From: Nocardiopsis gilva YIM 90087
Lineage (GTDB): Bacteria > Actinomycetota > Actinomycetes > Streptosporangiales > Streptosporangiaceae
Length of the DNA stretch: 64,000 bases
Direction of reading: 5' to 3'
NCBI RefSeq assembly: GCF_002263495.1
Contig: NZ_CP022753.1
Location: 372,001-436,000 of the forward strand
Below the pieces are notes generated by a model. The model was not told the origin of the DNA, did no database searches, and saw only the letters and a list, made by a program, of their open reading frames with translations. The translations under genes and the position numbers were made by a program. Shown here piece after piece: positions 1 through 9,155 of this stretch (positions are counted from its first letter, which is position 1; each line of letters opens with the position of its first letter).

Positions 1-691
1 GGGGTGTGAGGTTTTCCGCCCATGGACTCCGGATGTCGTCCTCTGCTTTCCTCCTGTCGATGACCTGTCGGGATGTGAATCGGAGCCCGACACCCCGGGC
101 ACGGGGTGACCGTCGGGTCCCCTTTGCTCAGCCGCTCCTGCTTCCGAGGGGCGGCCCGAGCAGACCAGGCGGACCGGCACCTTACGCCGCCCCGGGTCCG
201 ACCCCGGTCGTGGGTCCGCCGCAGGGGACGATCACACGTAAAGCACCCGTCACGTTAAGGCGATGGCGCCATATAGCACAACCCCGGCGTGAGCGTACAC
301 GCCTGTGCGACGGCGTCGGTCGCCCTCCGCTACGGCCAGCGCGTGGCAGACAGGGTACGGCTTCCTCCCCCGCGACGGGGAGCGCACTCACCAGAAGTTC
401 CGTCCAATACGGGTTTGCGCAGGTTAACCGGGTAAATAGAAAGTAATGGCGAAGCAAGGACGAGATTATCCGTGAATGTTGCCCATGCCACACGGTCATT
501 GCTCACGCTGAACAGCCAGTGACCCGGTCCCGCCACGTGCGGTCGACAGCAACCGATCCGAACTCCCGTGGCATCTCTGCTTCGAGACGACAAGGCGGGG
601 GTCGACAACATTGATGTTGTCGACCCCGCCTATACATCGCGGTGTGGCATGCGCGCCGGAGCGGTCACAGATGCCGCACGGCTGCCGTGCC
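1..691. other. Gene-free left edge
   Basis: No reading frame here has recognisable domain content or a convincing ribosome-binding site, and base composition is more mixed than in neighbouring genes. The only clear structure is the long palindrome near position 600. The stretch may hold the promoter or terminator of a gene lying off the left edge. Confidence 0.5.
594..630. repeat. Long intergenic palindrome
   Basis: Two arms of about 17 bp (GGCGGGG then TCGACAACAT, with one extra G in the left arm) surround a 2-base centre. The core GTCGACAACAT/ATGTTGTCGAC is a perfect 11-bp inverted repeat. It lies about 60 bp beyond the stop of the leftward merR gene. It could act as a terminator hairpin, but no T-tract follows. 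The TCGACA core resembles the 8-bp tracts found elsewhere in the window. Confidence 0.6.
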
Positions 692-1537
692 TCACAGCGT
701 TGGGATCGCGACCTCGACGCCGACCGCCTCGCCGTCTTCCATCAGACCAATCTGCCGCAGGCGAGAGAAGTCAAGATCGTCGCCACGCCGCTCGGCTTCC
801 AGGATCAGGGAAATCACGGCCGGATGCGCGGCTCCCTCCACCTCGGGAGCCGCATCGTCGTGCCGCCAGCGCACGACGAGTTCCGTCCGCGGCGGAAGCT
901 CACCCGTCTCAAGGGTCCAGCCCGGCATCGACCAGCCTTCGGGGAGCGGACCGGCCAGGGGCCAGCAGCACAGCAGTTCGAGCCGATCCGACCCGTCGAT
1001 TTCGCGGAACGACGACCAGAAGGGATCGCTGGTCGCGATGCCTCCGTCGGACAGCGCCGCCCCTAGCGCGGCGAACGCCTCGTTGTACCGCTTGATGTCG
1101 TCTTCCTCGGACTGCTGGTCCCCGCCACGCTCGTCGTCGTGGAGCTCCAACACGATCCCGGCCCACGGCTGCGTCGGTTCGCGCCGCTCCTCGACGCGCC
1201 ACGAAGGACGACCGCCTGGATTGACGGCGATCTCCTCCAGAGCGGCCAGAGCGGCGTCCGTGCGTGCCCGCTCGGCGGCAAGCGCGGCGCGGTGGGCGGC
1301 GAGTGCCTCGCGTGACGTATCGGCATCGGCGAGGAAGAGGCCCGCCTCGGCCAGCGGTATCCCGGCGTTGCGGAGCGCCCTCAGCCGCATGGCGGTGGGC
1401 AACTGGCCCGCCGCGTAGCGGCGATATCCCGAGCAGGCGTCGACGGACGCGGGGCACAGCAGCCCTCGCTCGTCGTACAGGCGCAGTGCCTTGGCGCTGA
1501 GGCCGGTCAGCCGAGCGAACTCTCCGATGTTCATCAT
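692..1537 (-). CDS. MerR-family transcriptional regulator
   Basis: Predicted DNA-binding regulator of 281 residues. The N-terminus (MNIGEFARLTGLSAKALRLY, about residues 2-21, then YDERGLL and GYRRY) is the winged helix-turn-helix of the MerR family, followed by a coiled-coil dimerisation helix to about residue 105. The C-terminal 170 residues are acidic and resemble no effector domain I can name, so the inducer is unknown. The start is taken at the first of tandem ATG codons; the second would remove one residue. It is transcribed leftward, toward the gene-free edge and palindrome. Confidence 0.8.
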   Translation of the reverse strand: MMNIGEFARLTGLSAKALRLYDERGLLCPASVDACSGYRRYAAGQLPTAMRLRALRNAGIPLAEAGLFLADADTSREALAAHRAALAAERARTDAALAALEEIAVNPGGRPSWRVEERREPTQPWAGIVLELHDDERGGDQQSEEDDIKRYNEAFAALGAALSDGGIATSDPFWSSFREIDGSDRLELLCCWPLAGPLPEGWSMPGWTLETGELPPRTELVVRWRHDDAAPEVEGAAHPAVISLILEAERRGDDLDFSRLRQIGLMEDGEAVGVEVAIPTL

Positions 1538-1600
1538 GATGATGACTCTGGGCTCTTCCCCTGGGACAGAGTCAATTCGGCCGGTGTGGACGGCTGCGGC

Positions 1601-3937
1601 CTAGTTCCCCTTGCGTAGCGACAGCCCGTCGAGGATGCCGCCACCGCCACCGGTTCCACCGCCGCCAGCGGAGGTGTCGCCATCGTTGCCGTCTCCACCG
1701 CCCGGGATGCCGCCGTCGCCGTCCCCGGGTCTGCCCGGACCGCCGTGGCCGTCGTGGCCCCCGCCGCCCGAACCACCGCCGATAAAGCAGAGCGGGTCCG
1801 TCGGGGGGCAGTCCTGGTCCGGGTCCGGACTCGGCAACGGGTCCGGGCTGGGGTCCGGCTCGGTGGACGGCGTCGGGGTCGGGTCCGGTCGGGTGCTCGG
1901 TGTGGGACTCGGCTCCGGCGTAGGCGTGGCCGTGGGCTGGTTGTGCTGCGTGGTCCCGGTCCAGGCGGGCGCCGGGAAGTTCTTGACCGGCTCGCCCTCC
2001 ATCGCCTTCGCCATGAACGCGCGCCAGATCCGGGCCGACGTCGTACCGCCGTAGACGTCCGAGACGCTGGGGATCACCAGCTGCTGGCCGTCGGTGCGGC
2101 TCAGCCCGACCGAGACGGCCAGCTGCGGGGTGTAGCCGACGAACCACGCCGACTTCGCGTCGTTGGAGGTACCGGTCTTGCCCGCCACCGGGCGGCCGTC
2201 GGGCAGCGCGGCCTTGCTGCCGCCGCCGTTCTCCACCACCTGCCGCATCGCGTAGGTCGCGTCCGCGGCGACGTCGGCGGAGAAGGCGCGCTTGCCGCTG
2301 TCCAGCTCGCTCTGGTCGTTGGGTTCGAGCTTCTCGCCCGATGCGGGGTCGGTCACCTCGGTGACCATGTGCTGCGGGACGTGCACGCCGCCGTTGGCGA
2401 AGGTCGCGTACCCGGCGGCCTGGTCCAGGGCCGTCACCTGGTAGGTGCCCAGAGCGATGTTCGGGCCCAGTTCGGCGGTGTCGAACTGGTCCTTGGCAAT
2501 GCCGGCCGCCTTGGCGGTCTCGACCACCGACTGCGGTGTGGTGTCGATGGCGAGCTGCACGTAGGCGGTGTTGACCGACTTGGCCGTGGCCTTGACCAGG
2601 TCGACGGTGCCCCAGGAGCGGTTGCTGTCGTTGCGGACGGGCGCGGAGAGGCCGGGGAAGTCCTTCGGCGAGTTGCCGTCGAACGTGCTCTTCAGGCCGA
2701 TCCCCTGCTCCAGTGCGGTGGCCAGGACGTAGGGCTTGAACGCCGAGCCGGCCTGGGCGCGCTGGTAGAGGGAGTTGTCGGGGTCGTTGACCGGGTCGTC
2801 GCCGCCGTGGAAAGCCTTGATCTCGCCGGTCTTCGGCTCGACGGCGGCCAGGCCCAGGTTGGTCCTGTCGGGGATGTTGGGCAGGGTCTCCTTGAACGCC
2901 GAGCCGGCGGCGTCAATGAGGTCCTTGTCCAGCGACGTCGTGACCTTGTAGCCCTTGGTGGCGATCTGCTGGTCGGTCAGGCCGTAGCGGTCCTTCAGCT
3001 CGTCGACGACCGCCCTGCGAATGTAGCCCCGGGTGGGGTCGGCGGTCGCGGCCTGCCCGTCCTCGTCCCACGGGATGGTCTTCGGGAACTTCAGGGCGTC
3101 GGCTTCGGACTGCGACAGGCCGCGCGACGGGTTGTCGTCGTGCATGTCGACCTCGCCGTTGACGGCGTACTGCCAGCGGCTCTGGAGGACCTTCTCCATC
3201 TTGGACCCGGCGGGCGGGTTGGAGAAGTTGCCCGGCTGCTGGATGAGGGCGCCGATGAACGCGCCTTCTGCGGCGTCGAGGTCTTCGACGTCCTTACCGA
3301 AGTACGCCTGGGCGGCGGCCTGCACGCCGTAGGCGTTGCGGCCGAAGTAGATGGTGTTGAGGTACTGGGTGAGGATGTCGTCGGGCGACATCTGCCGACT
3401 CACCTTCAGCGAGATCAGGATCTCCTTGACCTTGCGGATATAGGAGCGCTCCTGCGAGAGGCCGTCGTAGTAGTTGCGGGCCATCTGCTGGGTGATGCCG
3501 GATCCGCCGCCCGCCTGGCCGCCCGACAGGACCGCGCGCAGGGTGCCGTTGATGGAGATGCCGGGCTGCTCGTAGAAGTCGCGCTGCTCGGCGCCGAGCA
3601 CGCCGTTGACCACGGTGTCCGGGATCTTGTCGCGGCTCACCTTGATGCGGTTGATCTTGCCGGTCGTGGCGGCTTCCGACCCGTCGGCGTAGGTGATGCT
3701 GGTCGCGGAGAACGCCGCTTCGCCCTGCGGGTCGAGGTCGTCGAGGTCCGGCGTGAGTGTGTAGGCGATCGCGAGTGCGGCGACCCCGGCCACGAAGCAC
3801 AGGGCACCGGCGACCAGGAGCGACTTCCAGGCCTTGGACAGGAAACGCTTGAAGCCGCCGCGGCGGTTGCGGCCGTCGTTGCCGGTCCGACTCGCCGGGC
3901 GGCGCCCGTTGGCATTCCGTCGTCTATCCGTACTCAC
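1601..3937 (-). CDS. Bifunctional penicillin-binding protein (class A PBP)
   Basis: Peptidoglycan glycosyltransferase/transpeptidase anchored in the membrane. I start it at a GTG preceded by GAGGAC, giving 778 residues. Basic N-terminus, one membrane helix about residues 38-60, GT51 glycosyltransferase domain with EQRDFYEQPG (about 117-126) and GGSGITQQ (144-151), then the transpeptidase with SxxK (S398-K401), SxN (454-456) and KTG (587-589). The tail is a long Pro/Thr/Asp-rich then Gly-rich low-complexity stretch with two Cys, probably extracellular. It resembles the PBP gene that sits beside inositol-phosphate synthase near oriC in streptomycetes. It is divergent from the PadR gene across a 586-bp spacer. 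Confidence 0.9.
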   Translation of the reverse strand: MSTDRRRNANGRRPASRTGNDGRNRRGGFKRFLSKAWKSLLVAGALCFVAGVAALAIAYTLTPDLDDLDPQGEAAFSATSITYADGSEAATTGKINRIKVSRDKIPDTVVNGVLGAEQRDFYEQPGISINGTLRAVLSGGQAGGGSGITQQMARNYYDGLSQERSYIRKVKEILISLKVSRQMSPDDILTQYLNTIYFGRNAYGVQAAAQAYFGKDVEDLDAAEGAFIGALIQQPGNFSNPPAGSKMEKVLQSRWQYAVNGEVDMHDDNPSRGLSQSEADALKFPKTIPWDEDGQAATADPTRGYIRRAVVDELKDRYGLTDQQIATKGYKVTTSLDKDLIDAAGSAFKETLPNIPDRTNLGLAAVEPKTGEIKAFHGGDDPVNDPDNSLYQRAQAGSAFKPYVLATALEQGIGLKSTFDGNSPKDFPGLSAPVRNDSNRSWGTVDLVKATAKSVNTAYVQLAIDTTPQSVVETAKAAGIAKDQFDTAELGPNIALGTYQVTALDQAAGYATFANGGVHVPQHMVTEVTDPASGEKLEPNDQSELDSGKRAFSADVAADATYAMRQVVENGGGSKAALPDGRPVAGKTGTSNDAKSAWFVGYTPQLAVSVGLSRTDGQQLVIPSVSDVYGGTTSARIWRAFMAKAMEGEPVKNFPAPAWTGTTQHNQPTATPTPEPSPTPSTRPDPTPTPSTEPDPSPDPLPSPDPDQDCPPTDPLCFIGGGSGGGGHDGHGGPGRPGDGDGGIPGGGDGNDGDTSAGGGGTGGGGGILDGLSLRKGN

Positions 3938-4346
3938 GCGTCCTCGCTTGCGGCTGTTTGGGGCCGGTCGGCCTGTGCAGGTTGTGCAGGTGGACCGGGA
4001 GAGGGGGGCGTGGGTCTCCCGCGGGCATGCGTCCCCCCTTTGGCAGGGGGATGCGGGGGATGGATATGAGGATGGGATGGGGACGGGCACTCCGGCATCG
4101 GGCCGGAGCACGCGTCGTGCGGCTCCGGGGCGGCGGCGCTCTGCCGTCTACCGCGCCCTGCGGCCGGGGATCGCCCGTGGGACCGCTTCACCGATCACGT
4201 TCGAATATCGCTCGCGTCGCAGTCAGGGTATGGCCTCTGTCCCGTGTCCGGCCATCGGAACGCGGTTCGTTTCTCGAATCGTGGACGCGACGCACCCGCG
4301 ATGAGCGCGTCACTGCAGGCAAACCACCTTTTTGGGTAGTTGACCA

Positions 4347-4366
4347 GGTGTTAGATACGTAACACC
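4347..4366. promoter_or_regulatory. Inverted repeat, candidate regulator site
   Basis: GGTGTTA and TAACACC form perfect 7-bp arms around a 6-base centre (GATACG). It lies about 160 bp upstream of the PadR start and 10 bp from a second palindrome. This is the size and symmetry expected of a dimeric regulator such as PadR; binding is inferred. Confidence 0.45.
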
Positions 4367-4375
4367 CTGATGCTA

Positions 4376-4392
4376 TATATCGCAGCGATATA
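4376..4392. promoter_or_regulatory. Perfect 17-bp palindrome, candidate PadR operator
   Basis: TATATCGCAGCGATATA is a perfect 17-bp palindrome centred on one A. AT-rich palindromes of this kind are typical operators of PadR-family proteins, and the gene starts 132 bp downstream. Autoregulation is inferred from position. Confidence 0.55.
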
Positions 4393-4523
4393 GTCATAAG
4401 GGAACAAAGCGGCTGTATCGCCATCTTCTGCTCAAGGAACCTCTCCCCGGGAACAGATTCGGGGGTCAGGCGGCTGTGGCAATAGGAGCGGTCGACGAAG
4501 CGAGAGAGAAGAGGGGTGAGTCC

Positions 4524-5270
4524 GTGAGCGCGTGTAGGGCACGAGTGCTCGAACTCGCCGTACTCGGCCACCTCGCTGAGGCCCCCATGCACGGGTACGA
4601 GCTGCGCAAGCGGCTCAACTGCGAGCTCGGGGCGTTCCGCGCGTTCTCCTACGGGTCCCTCTACCCCTGCCTGAAGGAGATGCAACGGTCCGGCTTGGTG
4701 ACGTCCGCGACAGACGCCACCGCGCCCGCCCGGGGCCGCCGGTCGCGCATCGTCTACCGGCTGACCCCGAGCGGACGCGACCACCTGGTCCAGCTCCTCT
4801 CCGAGTGCCAACCGGCGACGGACGACGACGAGTGCTTCGGTGTGCACTTCACCCTGTTCGCGCGAACCCGGGCCGAAGTGCGGCTGCGCATCCTCGCCGG
4901 GCGGCGGAACCGACTGCTGGAGCGGTTGGACTGCCTGCGGGAACGGATGGAGCAGACCGCCAGGGACGCCGACCCGTACGTCTTCGAGCTGAACCGGTAC
5001 CGGGCCGAGGCCCTAGAGCGGGAGGTCGGCTGGCTCGACGACCTCGTCCGGCAGGAGCGGCACCGCCTCGAATCCCGGCACGACGGGCAGAGCGGGGAAG
5101 CCGGTCAGGCCGGGCAGGTCAGCGTCACCGACCAGCGCAGCGAGGTTCCGGACACTACGGGCGCGAGACTCAGCCACGGCACCCAGGACACCCGGGGCAC
5201 CAGCGAAACGGTCCTGCCCCGCCCGGGCGCCCCTCCTCCCCCGACACCCCCCATCGACCTCGAGCAGTGA
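4524..5270 (+). CDS. PadR-family transcriptional regulator
   Basis: Repressor of the PadR type, 248 residues from a GTG start preceded by GAGAAGAGGGG. The N-terminal winged helix contains LELAVLGHLAEAPMHGYEL and SYGSLYPCLKEMQRSGLV, then RIVYRLTPSG as the wing. A dimerisation helix follows to about residue 175 (ERMEQ, RYRAEALEREV). The last 65 residues are disordered and rich in Gly, Pro, Ser and Thr. The myo-inositol-phosphate synthase gene starts 149 bp downstream on the same strand. A PadR gene beside ino1 is a conserved actinomycete pairing, so control of inositol synthesis and of itself is likely but inferred. Confidence 0.85.
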   Translation: MSACRARVLELAVLGHLAEAPMHGYELRKRLNCELGAFRAFSYGSLYPCLKEMQRSGLVTSATDATAPARGRRSRIVYRLTPSGRDHLVQLLSECQPATDDDECFGVHFTLFARTRAEVRLRILAGRRNRLLERLDCLRERMEQTARDADPYVFELNRYRAEALEREVGWLDDLVRQERHRLESRHDGQSGEAGQAGQVSVTDQRSEVPDTTGARLSHGTQDTRGTSETVLPRPGAPPPPTPPIDLEQ

Positions 5271-5419
5271 ACCGGTGGTGGTGCTCGACACAGAACGAGA
5301 CACGGAAGCGCGCGACGGCGCGCTCCGGTGTCGGCGCCACCGCCACAGCCATCCGCACGGCGATGACCAGTCACCGGCGGTGCAGTCCACATTCAGCGGA
5401 TTAGAAGGAGCTAGGACCA

Positions 5420-6499
5420 ATGGGTTCGGTACGTGTAGCCATCGTGGGCGTCGGCAACTGTGCGGCGTCGCTCGTCCAGGGTGTCGAGTACTACAAGGAC
5501 GCCGACCCCGACTCCCGGGTCCCCGGCCTCATGCACGTCCAGTTCGGCGACTACCACGTGCGCGACATCGAGTTCGTGGCCGCGTTCGACGTCGACGCCA
5601 AGAAGGTCGGTCACGACCTGGCCGACGCGATCACCGCCAGCGAGAACAACACCATCAAGATCTGCGACGTGCCGCCGACCGGGGTGATGGTGCAGCGCGG
5701 CCCGACCTACGACGGCCTCGGCGAGTACTACCGGGACACCATCGAGGAGTCCAGCGCGGACGCGGTCGACGTGGTGGCGGCGCTCAAGGCCGCCAAGGCG
5801 GATGTGCTGGTGTCCTACCTGCCGGTGGGCTCGGAGGAGGCCGACAAGTTCTATGCCCAGTGCGCCATCGACGCGGGCGTGGCCTTCGTCAACGCCCTGC
5901 CGGTCTTCGTCGCCTCCGACCCGGAGTGGGCCGAGAAGTTCAGCAAGGCGGGGGTCCCGATCGTCGGGGACGACATCAAGTCCCAGGTGGGCGCCACCAT
6001 CACCCACCGGGTGATGTCCAAGCTGTTCGAGGACCGCGGCGTGATCGTGGACCGCACGTACCAGCTGAACTTCGGCGGGAACATGGACTTCCTGAACATG
6101 CTGGAGCGCAAGCGGCTCACCTCGAAGAAGATCTCCAAGACGCAGTCGGTGACCTCGCAGATCCCGCACGAGCTCAACGCGGGCGCGGTGCACATCGGCC
6201 CGTCGGACCACGTGCCGTGGCTGGACGACCGCAAGATGGCCTACGTGCGCCTGGAGGGCCGGGCGTTCGGCGACGTGCCGCTGAACCTGGAGTACAAGCT
6301 GGAGGTGTGGGACTCCCCGAACTCCGCGGGCGTGATCATCGACGCCGTGCGAGCCGCCAAGATCGCCAAGGACCGCGGCATCGGCGGCCCGGTCCTGTCG
6401 GCGTCCTCCTACTTCATGAAGTCCCCGCCGGAGCAGTACAGCGACAGCGAGGCCCACGACCGCGTCGAGAAGTTCATCGCGGGCGAGGCTGAGCGCTGA
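5420..6499 (+). CDS. ino1: Inositol-3-phosphate (myo-inositol-1-phosphate) synthase
   Basis: NAD-dependent cytosolic enzyme that converts glucose-6-phosphate to inositol phosphate, the first step toward phosphatidylinositol and mycothiol in actinomycetes. 359 residues, the usual length for the actinobacterial type. The N-terminal Rossmann motif is [20 protein letters not shown]. The catalytic region [17 protein letters not shown] followed by [13 protein letters not shown] is intact. ATG start with AAGGAG 10 bases upstream. It follows the PadR gene on the same strand and is closed by a strong hairpin about 100 bp downstream. Confidence 0.93.
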   Translation: MGSVRVAIVGVGNCAASLVQGVEYYKDADPDSRVPGLMHVQFGDYHVRDIEFVAAFDVDAKKVGHDLADAITASENNTIKICDVPPTGVMVQRGPTYDGLGEYYRDTIEESSADAVDVVAALKAAKADVLVSYLPVGSEEADKFYAQCAIDAGVAFVNALPVFVASDPEWAEKFSKAGVPIVGDDIKSQVGATITHRVMSKLFEDRGVIVDRTYQLNFGGNMDFLNMLERKRLTSKKISKTQSVTSQIPHELNAGAVHIGPSDHVPWLDDRKMAYVRLEGRAFGDVPLNLEYKLEVWDSPNSAGVIIDAVRAAKIAKDRGIGGPVLSASSYFMKSPPEQYSDSEAHDRVEKFIAGEAER

Positions 6500-6519
6500 T
6501 CGGCATCCGTCGCCAGTGG

Positions 6520-6599
6520 CGATGTGCCGTCATGGCGGCAAGCCGATCCATCGCCATGACGATGTCGCGGCATAGCGCCGAATCGACATGACGACGTAT
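6520..6599. repeat. 8-bp-periodic tract, ten degenerate octamers
   Basis: Ten consecutive 8-base units, each starting with CG (CGATGTGC, CGTCATGG, CGGCAAGC, CGATCCAT, CGCCATGA, CGATGTCG, CGGCATAG, CGCCGAAT, CGACATGA, CGACGTAT). It lies between ino1 and its terminator. The best example of a family found at seven places in the left half of the window; consensus near CGACATGT. Function unknown. Confidence 0.7.
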
Positions 6600-6622
6600 G
6601 GGGCGGCCATTCGGCCGCCCCA
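6599..6622 (+). terminator. Terminator hairpin after ino1
   Basis: Perfect 10-bp arms TGGGGCGGCC and GGCCGCCCCA with loop ATTC, downstream of ino1 and ahead of the MFS gene. GC-rich hairpins without a strong T-tract are usual in this group. Confidence 0.75.
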
Positions 6623-6716
6623 TTGCGTTGTGTGCACGGGTGGAGCACGCGTGGCGGATCGAACGCACGCGTCGGCCGCGTCAAGCTCCGAATCATGCGC
6701 ACCGTAGGCTTCATCG

Positions 6717-8012
6717 GTGTCCTTCTTCGGTGATCTGCGCGTCGTGGTCCGAGGGCCGCGTTTTCGGAGGCTCTTCGCCACTCGGCTGATCTCGCAGTTC
6801 GCCGACGGCGTCTACCAGGCCGGGCTGGCCGGGTACGTCTTCTTCAACCCCGAGCAGCACACAACGGCCAGCGAAGTAGCGGTGGCATTCGCCGTGCTGC
6901 TCCTCCCCTTCTCCATCGTCGGACCGTTCGCGGGTGTCTTTATCGACAGGTGGTCACGTCGACAGGTGCTGCTGCTCTCGTCCCTGGTCAAGGCGGTGCT
7001 GGCCGCGCTCACGGCCTTCCTCGTGAGCATCGGGTCGGACGGCGCGCTGTTCTTCGCGGCGGCGCTGGTCCTGCTCAGCATCAACCGGTTCTTCCTCTCC
7101 GGCCTGTCGGCGGGCCTGCCCTACGTCATCCCGCGCGACCAGCTGATGATGGCCAACGCCGTAACCCCGACCTGCGGAACGTTCGCCGCCTTCGTCGGAG
7201 CGGGCGCTGGAGCCGGGCTGCGGCTGCTCGGCGGCGAGGGTCTGGCGGGCACGGCGGTCATCCTGCTCGGCGCGGGCATCGCGTTCGCGCTGGCCGGACT
7301 CACGTCCCTCGCCCTCGGACGCCAGGAACTCGGCCCCGATCTCAACGCCGAGCCTCCGGAGGTGCGCGATGCCCTGCGCAACGTGGTCGTCGGCCTGGCC
7401 GACGGCGCACGGCACATCTGGGTTCGCGAGCCCGCCCGCTACGCCCTGCTGACAATCGGGGGCCACCGGTTCCTGTTCGGCATCGCCTCACTCATGACGC
7501 TGCTGCTGTACAACAACACCTTCACCGATGGCGGGGGTGACAGACTCGCCGGATTCTCCGTCGCCCTGGCAGTGTCGGGTATCGGCTTCTTCCTCGGGGC
7601 GATCATCACGCCCTGGGCCACCGCGCGTATGACGATCGACGCCTGGATCGCGCTCCTCCTCGCCTCCGCCTGCGCTGCGCTGCTGCTTTTCGCGCTCCCC
7701 TTCTCCGCCGTCCTGTTTCCGGCGGCCGGATTCTTCCTCGGCGTGGTGTCCCAAGGGGTAAAGGTCTCTGTCGACACATTGGTGCAGCGACATGTCGACG
7801 ACGCCTACCGGGGGCGCGTCTTCTCCGTCTACGACATGCTCTTCAACGCCACGTTCGCGGTGGCGGCGGGCGTCGCTGCCTTCACGGTTCCGCCCTCGGG
7901 GGTCAGTCGGGCGGTCGTACTCGCGATGGTGCTGGCCTTCGCGGCAATGGCCACGGGATGGACGGTCCGCGCCCGAACCCGGGCGCCCCGGGAACCGGCG
8001 GTCCATGTCTGA
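6717..8012 (+). CDS. Major facilitator superfamily transporter
   Basis: Inner-membrane transporter of 431 residues with about ten to twelve hydrophobic helices, e.g. around LAGYVFF, AVAFAVLLLPFSIVGPF and ALFFAAALVLLSI. The loop FAGVFIDRWSRRQVLL (about residues 73-88) is the conserved MFS loop between helices 2 and 3, and RHVDDAYRGRVFSVYDM matches the repeat in the second half. GTG start. Such a gene sits next to ino1 in streptomycetes too. The substrate is unknown; drug export is only one possibility. A perfect hairpin follows 68 bp downstream, between this gene and the convergent TipAL-like gene. Confidence 0.85.
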   Translation: MSFFGDLRVVVRGPRFRRLFATRLISQFADGVYQAGLAGYVFFNPEQHTTASEVAVAFAVLLLPFSIVGPFAGVFIDRWSRRQVLLLSSLVKAVLAALTAFLVSIGSDGALFFAAALVLLSINRFFLSGLSAGLPYVIPRDQLMMANAVTPTCGTFAAFVGAGAGAGLRLLGGEGLAGTAVILLGAGIAFALAGLTSLALGRQELGPDLNAEPPEVRDALRNVVVGLADGARHIWVREPARYALLTIGGHRFLFGIASLMTLLLYNNTFTDGGGDRLAGFSVALAVSGIGFFLGAIITPWATARMTIDAWIALLLASACAALLLFALPFSAVLFPAAGFFLGVVSQGVKVSVDTLVQRHVDDAYRGRVFSVYDMLFNATFAVAAGVAAFTVPPSGVSRAVVLAMVLAFAAMATGWTVRARTRAPREPAVHV

Positions 8013-8054
8013 ATCCGCTCCTGGGCAGGCAAAGGCCTGTCCGACCCCGCGGGT

Positions 8055-8078
8055 CGATATGTCGACAAATCGACAAAC
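8055..8078. repeat. 8-bp-periodic tract, three octamers
   Basis: CGATATGT, CGACAAAT and CGACAAAC in register, immediately before the terminator hairpin. A member of the dispersed TCGACA octamer family. Confidence 0.6.
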
Positions 8079-8079
8079 C

Positions 8080-8110
8080 GTTCCGGCCCCGTTCAAAACG
8101 GGGCCGGAAC
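8080..8110. terminator. Bidirectional terminator between convergent genes
   Basis: Perfect 14-bp arms GTTCCGGCCCCGTT and AACGGGGCCGGAAC with a 3-base loop CAA. It sits between the rightward MFS gene and the leftward TipAL-like gene and can serve both. Confidence 0.8.
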
Positions 8111-8211
8111 ACCACAGAAAGTAATCTACCGCACACCCCCATACGGGTACAGGGACTCTGCGCTTCTCTTAGCGGCTGGTCGGTGATGCGGATGGGCCTG
8201 ATCGACGTCCG

Positions 8212-8976
8212 TCAGTGGCTGTGGCGTCGGGCGTTGGCCTCGGCCGCGTCGCGGATGTAGACGGCAAGGCCCTCGGCCATGGCGTCGTAGTACGCGGAGA
8301 AGCGAGGGTCCTCCGGGTAGATGCCCGTGAGCTTCAGGTGCATCTCGTGCGGACACTCGTAGAACCACCGCTCGACCTGCTTGCGGTGCTCCTCGACGGC
8401 GTCCATGGCCTGCTCCGAGTCGGGAGTCGCACCCGAGGTGAACGCGTCGACCAGGCGCTGCTCCACCTCCGCGCCCTCCCCCTTGATGCGGATCCAGTCG
8501 TCCTTGGTGTAGTCGGCGGTGCGCCGCTGGGACTCCGCCCACTGATCGGTGTCGCCCCACCGTTTCCGGGCCTCCTCCGCGTATCCCTCGGTGTCGAAGG
8601 AGTCGCCGAAGAGTTCCAGTCGTTCCTCCGGGGTGAGTGAGATCCCCATGTCGTAGGCCTCCATCTCCTTGTCGAGCGCGGCGATCATCCCGTTGAGCCG
8701 CTGCGCCCTGTCCTCCAGCAGCCGCCGCTGACGGCGCAGGTGGTCGTAGGTGTCGGTGCCGGGCTCGTCGAGCAGGGCCGCGATGTCCTCAAGGGGGAAC
8801 CCCAGTTCCCGGTAGCCGAGGATGCGGTGCAGCCGGTCGAGGTCGGCGTCGTCGTAGCGGCGGTATCCCGTGGCGGAACGCTCGCCGGGCGACAGCAGCC
8901 CGATCTCGTCGTAGTGGTGCAGGGTCCGCACGGTCACCTTCGCGATCCGTGCGACCTCGCCTACCGGGTAGCTCAT
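8212..8976 (-). CDS. TipAL-like MerR regulator with TipAS drug-binding domain
   Basis: 254 residues, the length of Streptomyces TipAL. The N-terminal MerR domain is SYPVGEVARIAKVTVRTLHHY, followed by GYRRYDDADLDRL and a long coiled coil. The C-terminal half (SLTPEERLELFGD onward, with YTKDDWIRIKGEGAEVEQRL and YPEDPRFSAYYD) matches the TipAS globin-like domain that binds thiopeptides and other antibiotics. An upstream in-frame extension is rejected, because ATG 8976 has AGGAGGAACC before it. An inverted repeat of the TipA operator type lies 33-49 bp upstream, so autoinduction by a bound compound is likely. No partner target gene is seen. Confidence 0.88.
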   Translation of the reverse strand: MSYPVGEVARIAKVTVRTLHHYDEIGLLSPGERSATGYRRYDDADLDRLHRILGYRELGFPLEDIAALLDEPGTDTYDHLRRQRRLLEDRAQRLNGMIAALDKEMEAYDMGISLTPEERLELFGDSFDTEGYAEEARKRWGDTDQWAESQRRTADYTKDDWIRIKGEGAEVEQRLVDAFTSGATPDSEQAMDAVEEHRKQVERWFYECPHEMHLKLTGIYPEDPRFSAYYDAMAEGLAVYIRDAAEANARRHSH

Positions 8977-9008
8977 GGTTCCTCCCTCCTGTGATTTCGA
9001 AGCTAGAG

Positions 9009-9025
9009 CCTCACGTAGCGTGAGG
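9009..9025. promoter_or_regulatory. TipA-type operator
   Basis: CCTCACG-TAG-CGTGAGG, a perfect 7-bp inverted repeat upstream of the TipAL-like start. The known tipA promoter is recognised through CCTCACGT-type inverted repeats, so this is probably the autoregulatory MerR site inside the promoter spacer. Confidence 0.75.
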
Positions 9026-9057
9026 GTCAAACCTCTTTTCGGGAGTTGGAGAGCGGT

Positions 9058-9097
9058 CGACACGTCATCCCGTCGACACGTCGACATGGTGACGAGG
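9058..9097. repeat. 8-bp-periodic tract, five octamers
   Basis: CGACACGT, CATCCCGT, CGACACGT, CGACATGG and TGACGAGG in exact 8-base register, upstream of the TipAL-like promoter. Confidence 0.65.
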
Positions 9098-9155
9098 CCA
9101 TTCGAGAGTCACAAGTGCAGCCCGAACGAACGTGGGCGCGTGAGTGGCACGGAGT

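Larger units (their letters stand above)
3938..4523. promoter_or_regulatory. Divergent promoter region between PBP and padR
   Basis: 586 bp without a gene, between divergently transcribed genes. It must hold both promoters. Two inverted repeats lie in the half nearer padR. No parS or octamer tract is seen here. Confidence 0.5.

Noticed and set aside
6-446. Open frame at the left edge
   Set aside because: No ribosome site, no domain, and Arg/Pro/Gly-rich text typical of chance frames in GC-rich DNA.
1745-4069. Very long rightward open frame opposite the PBP gene
   Set aside because: It is a high-GC shadow with Arg/Gly/Val-rich text and no domain; the PBP motifs are on the other strand.
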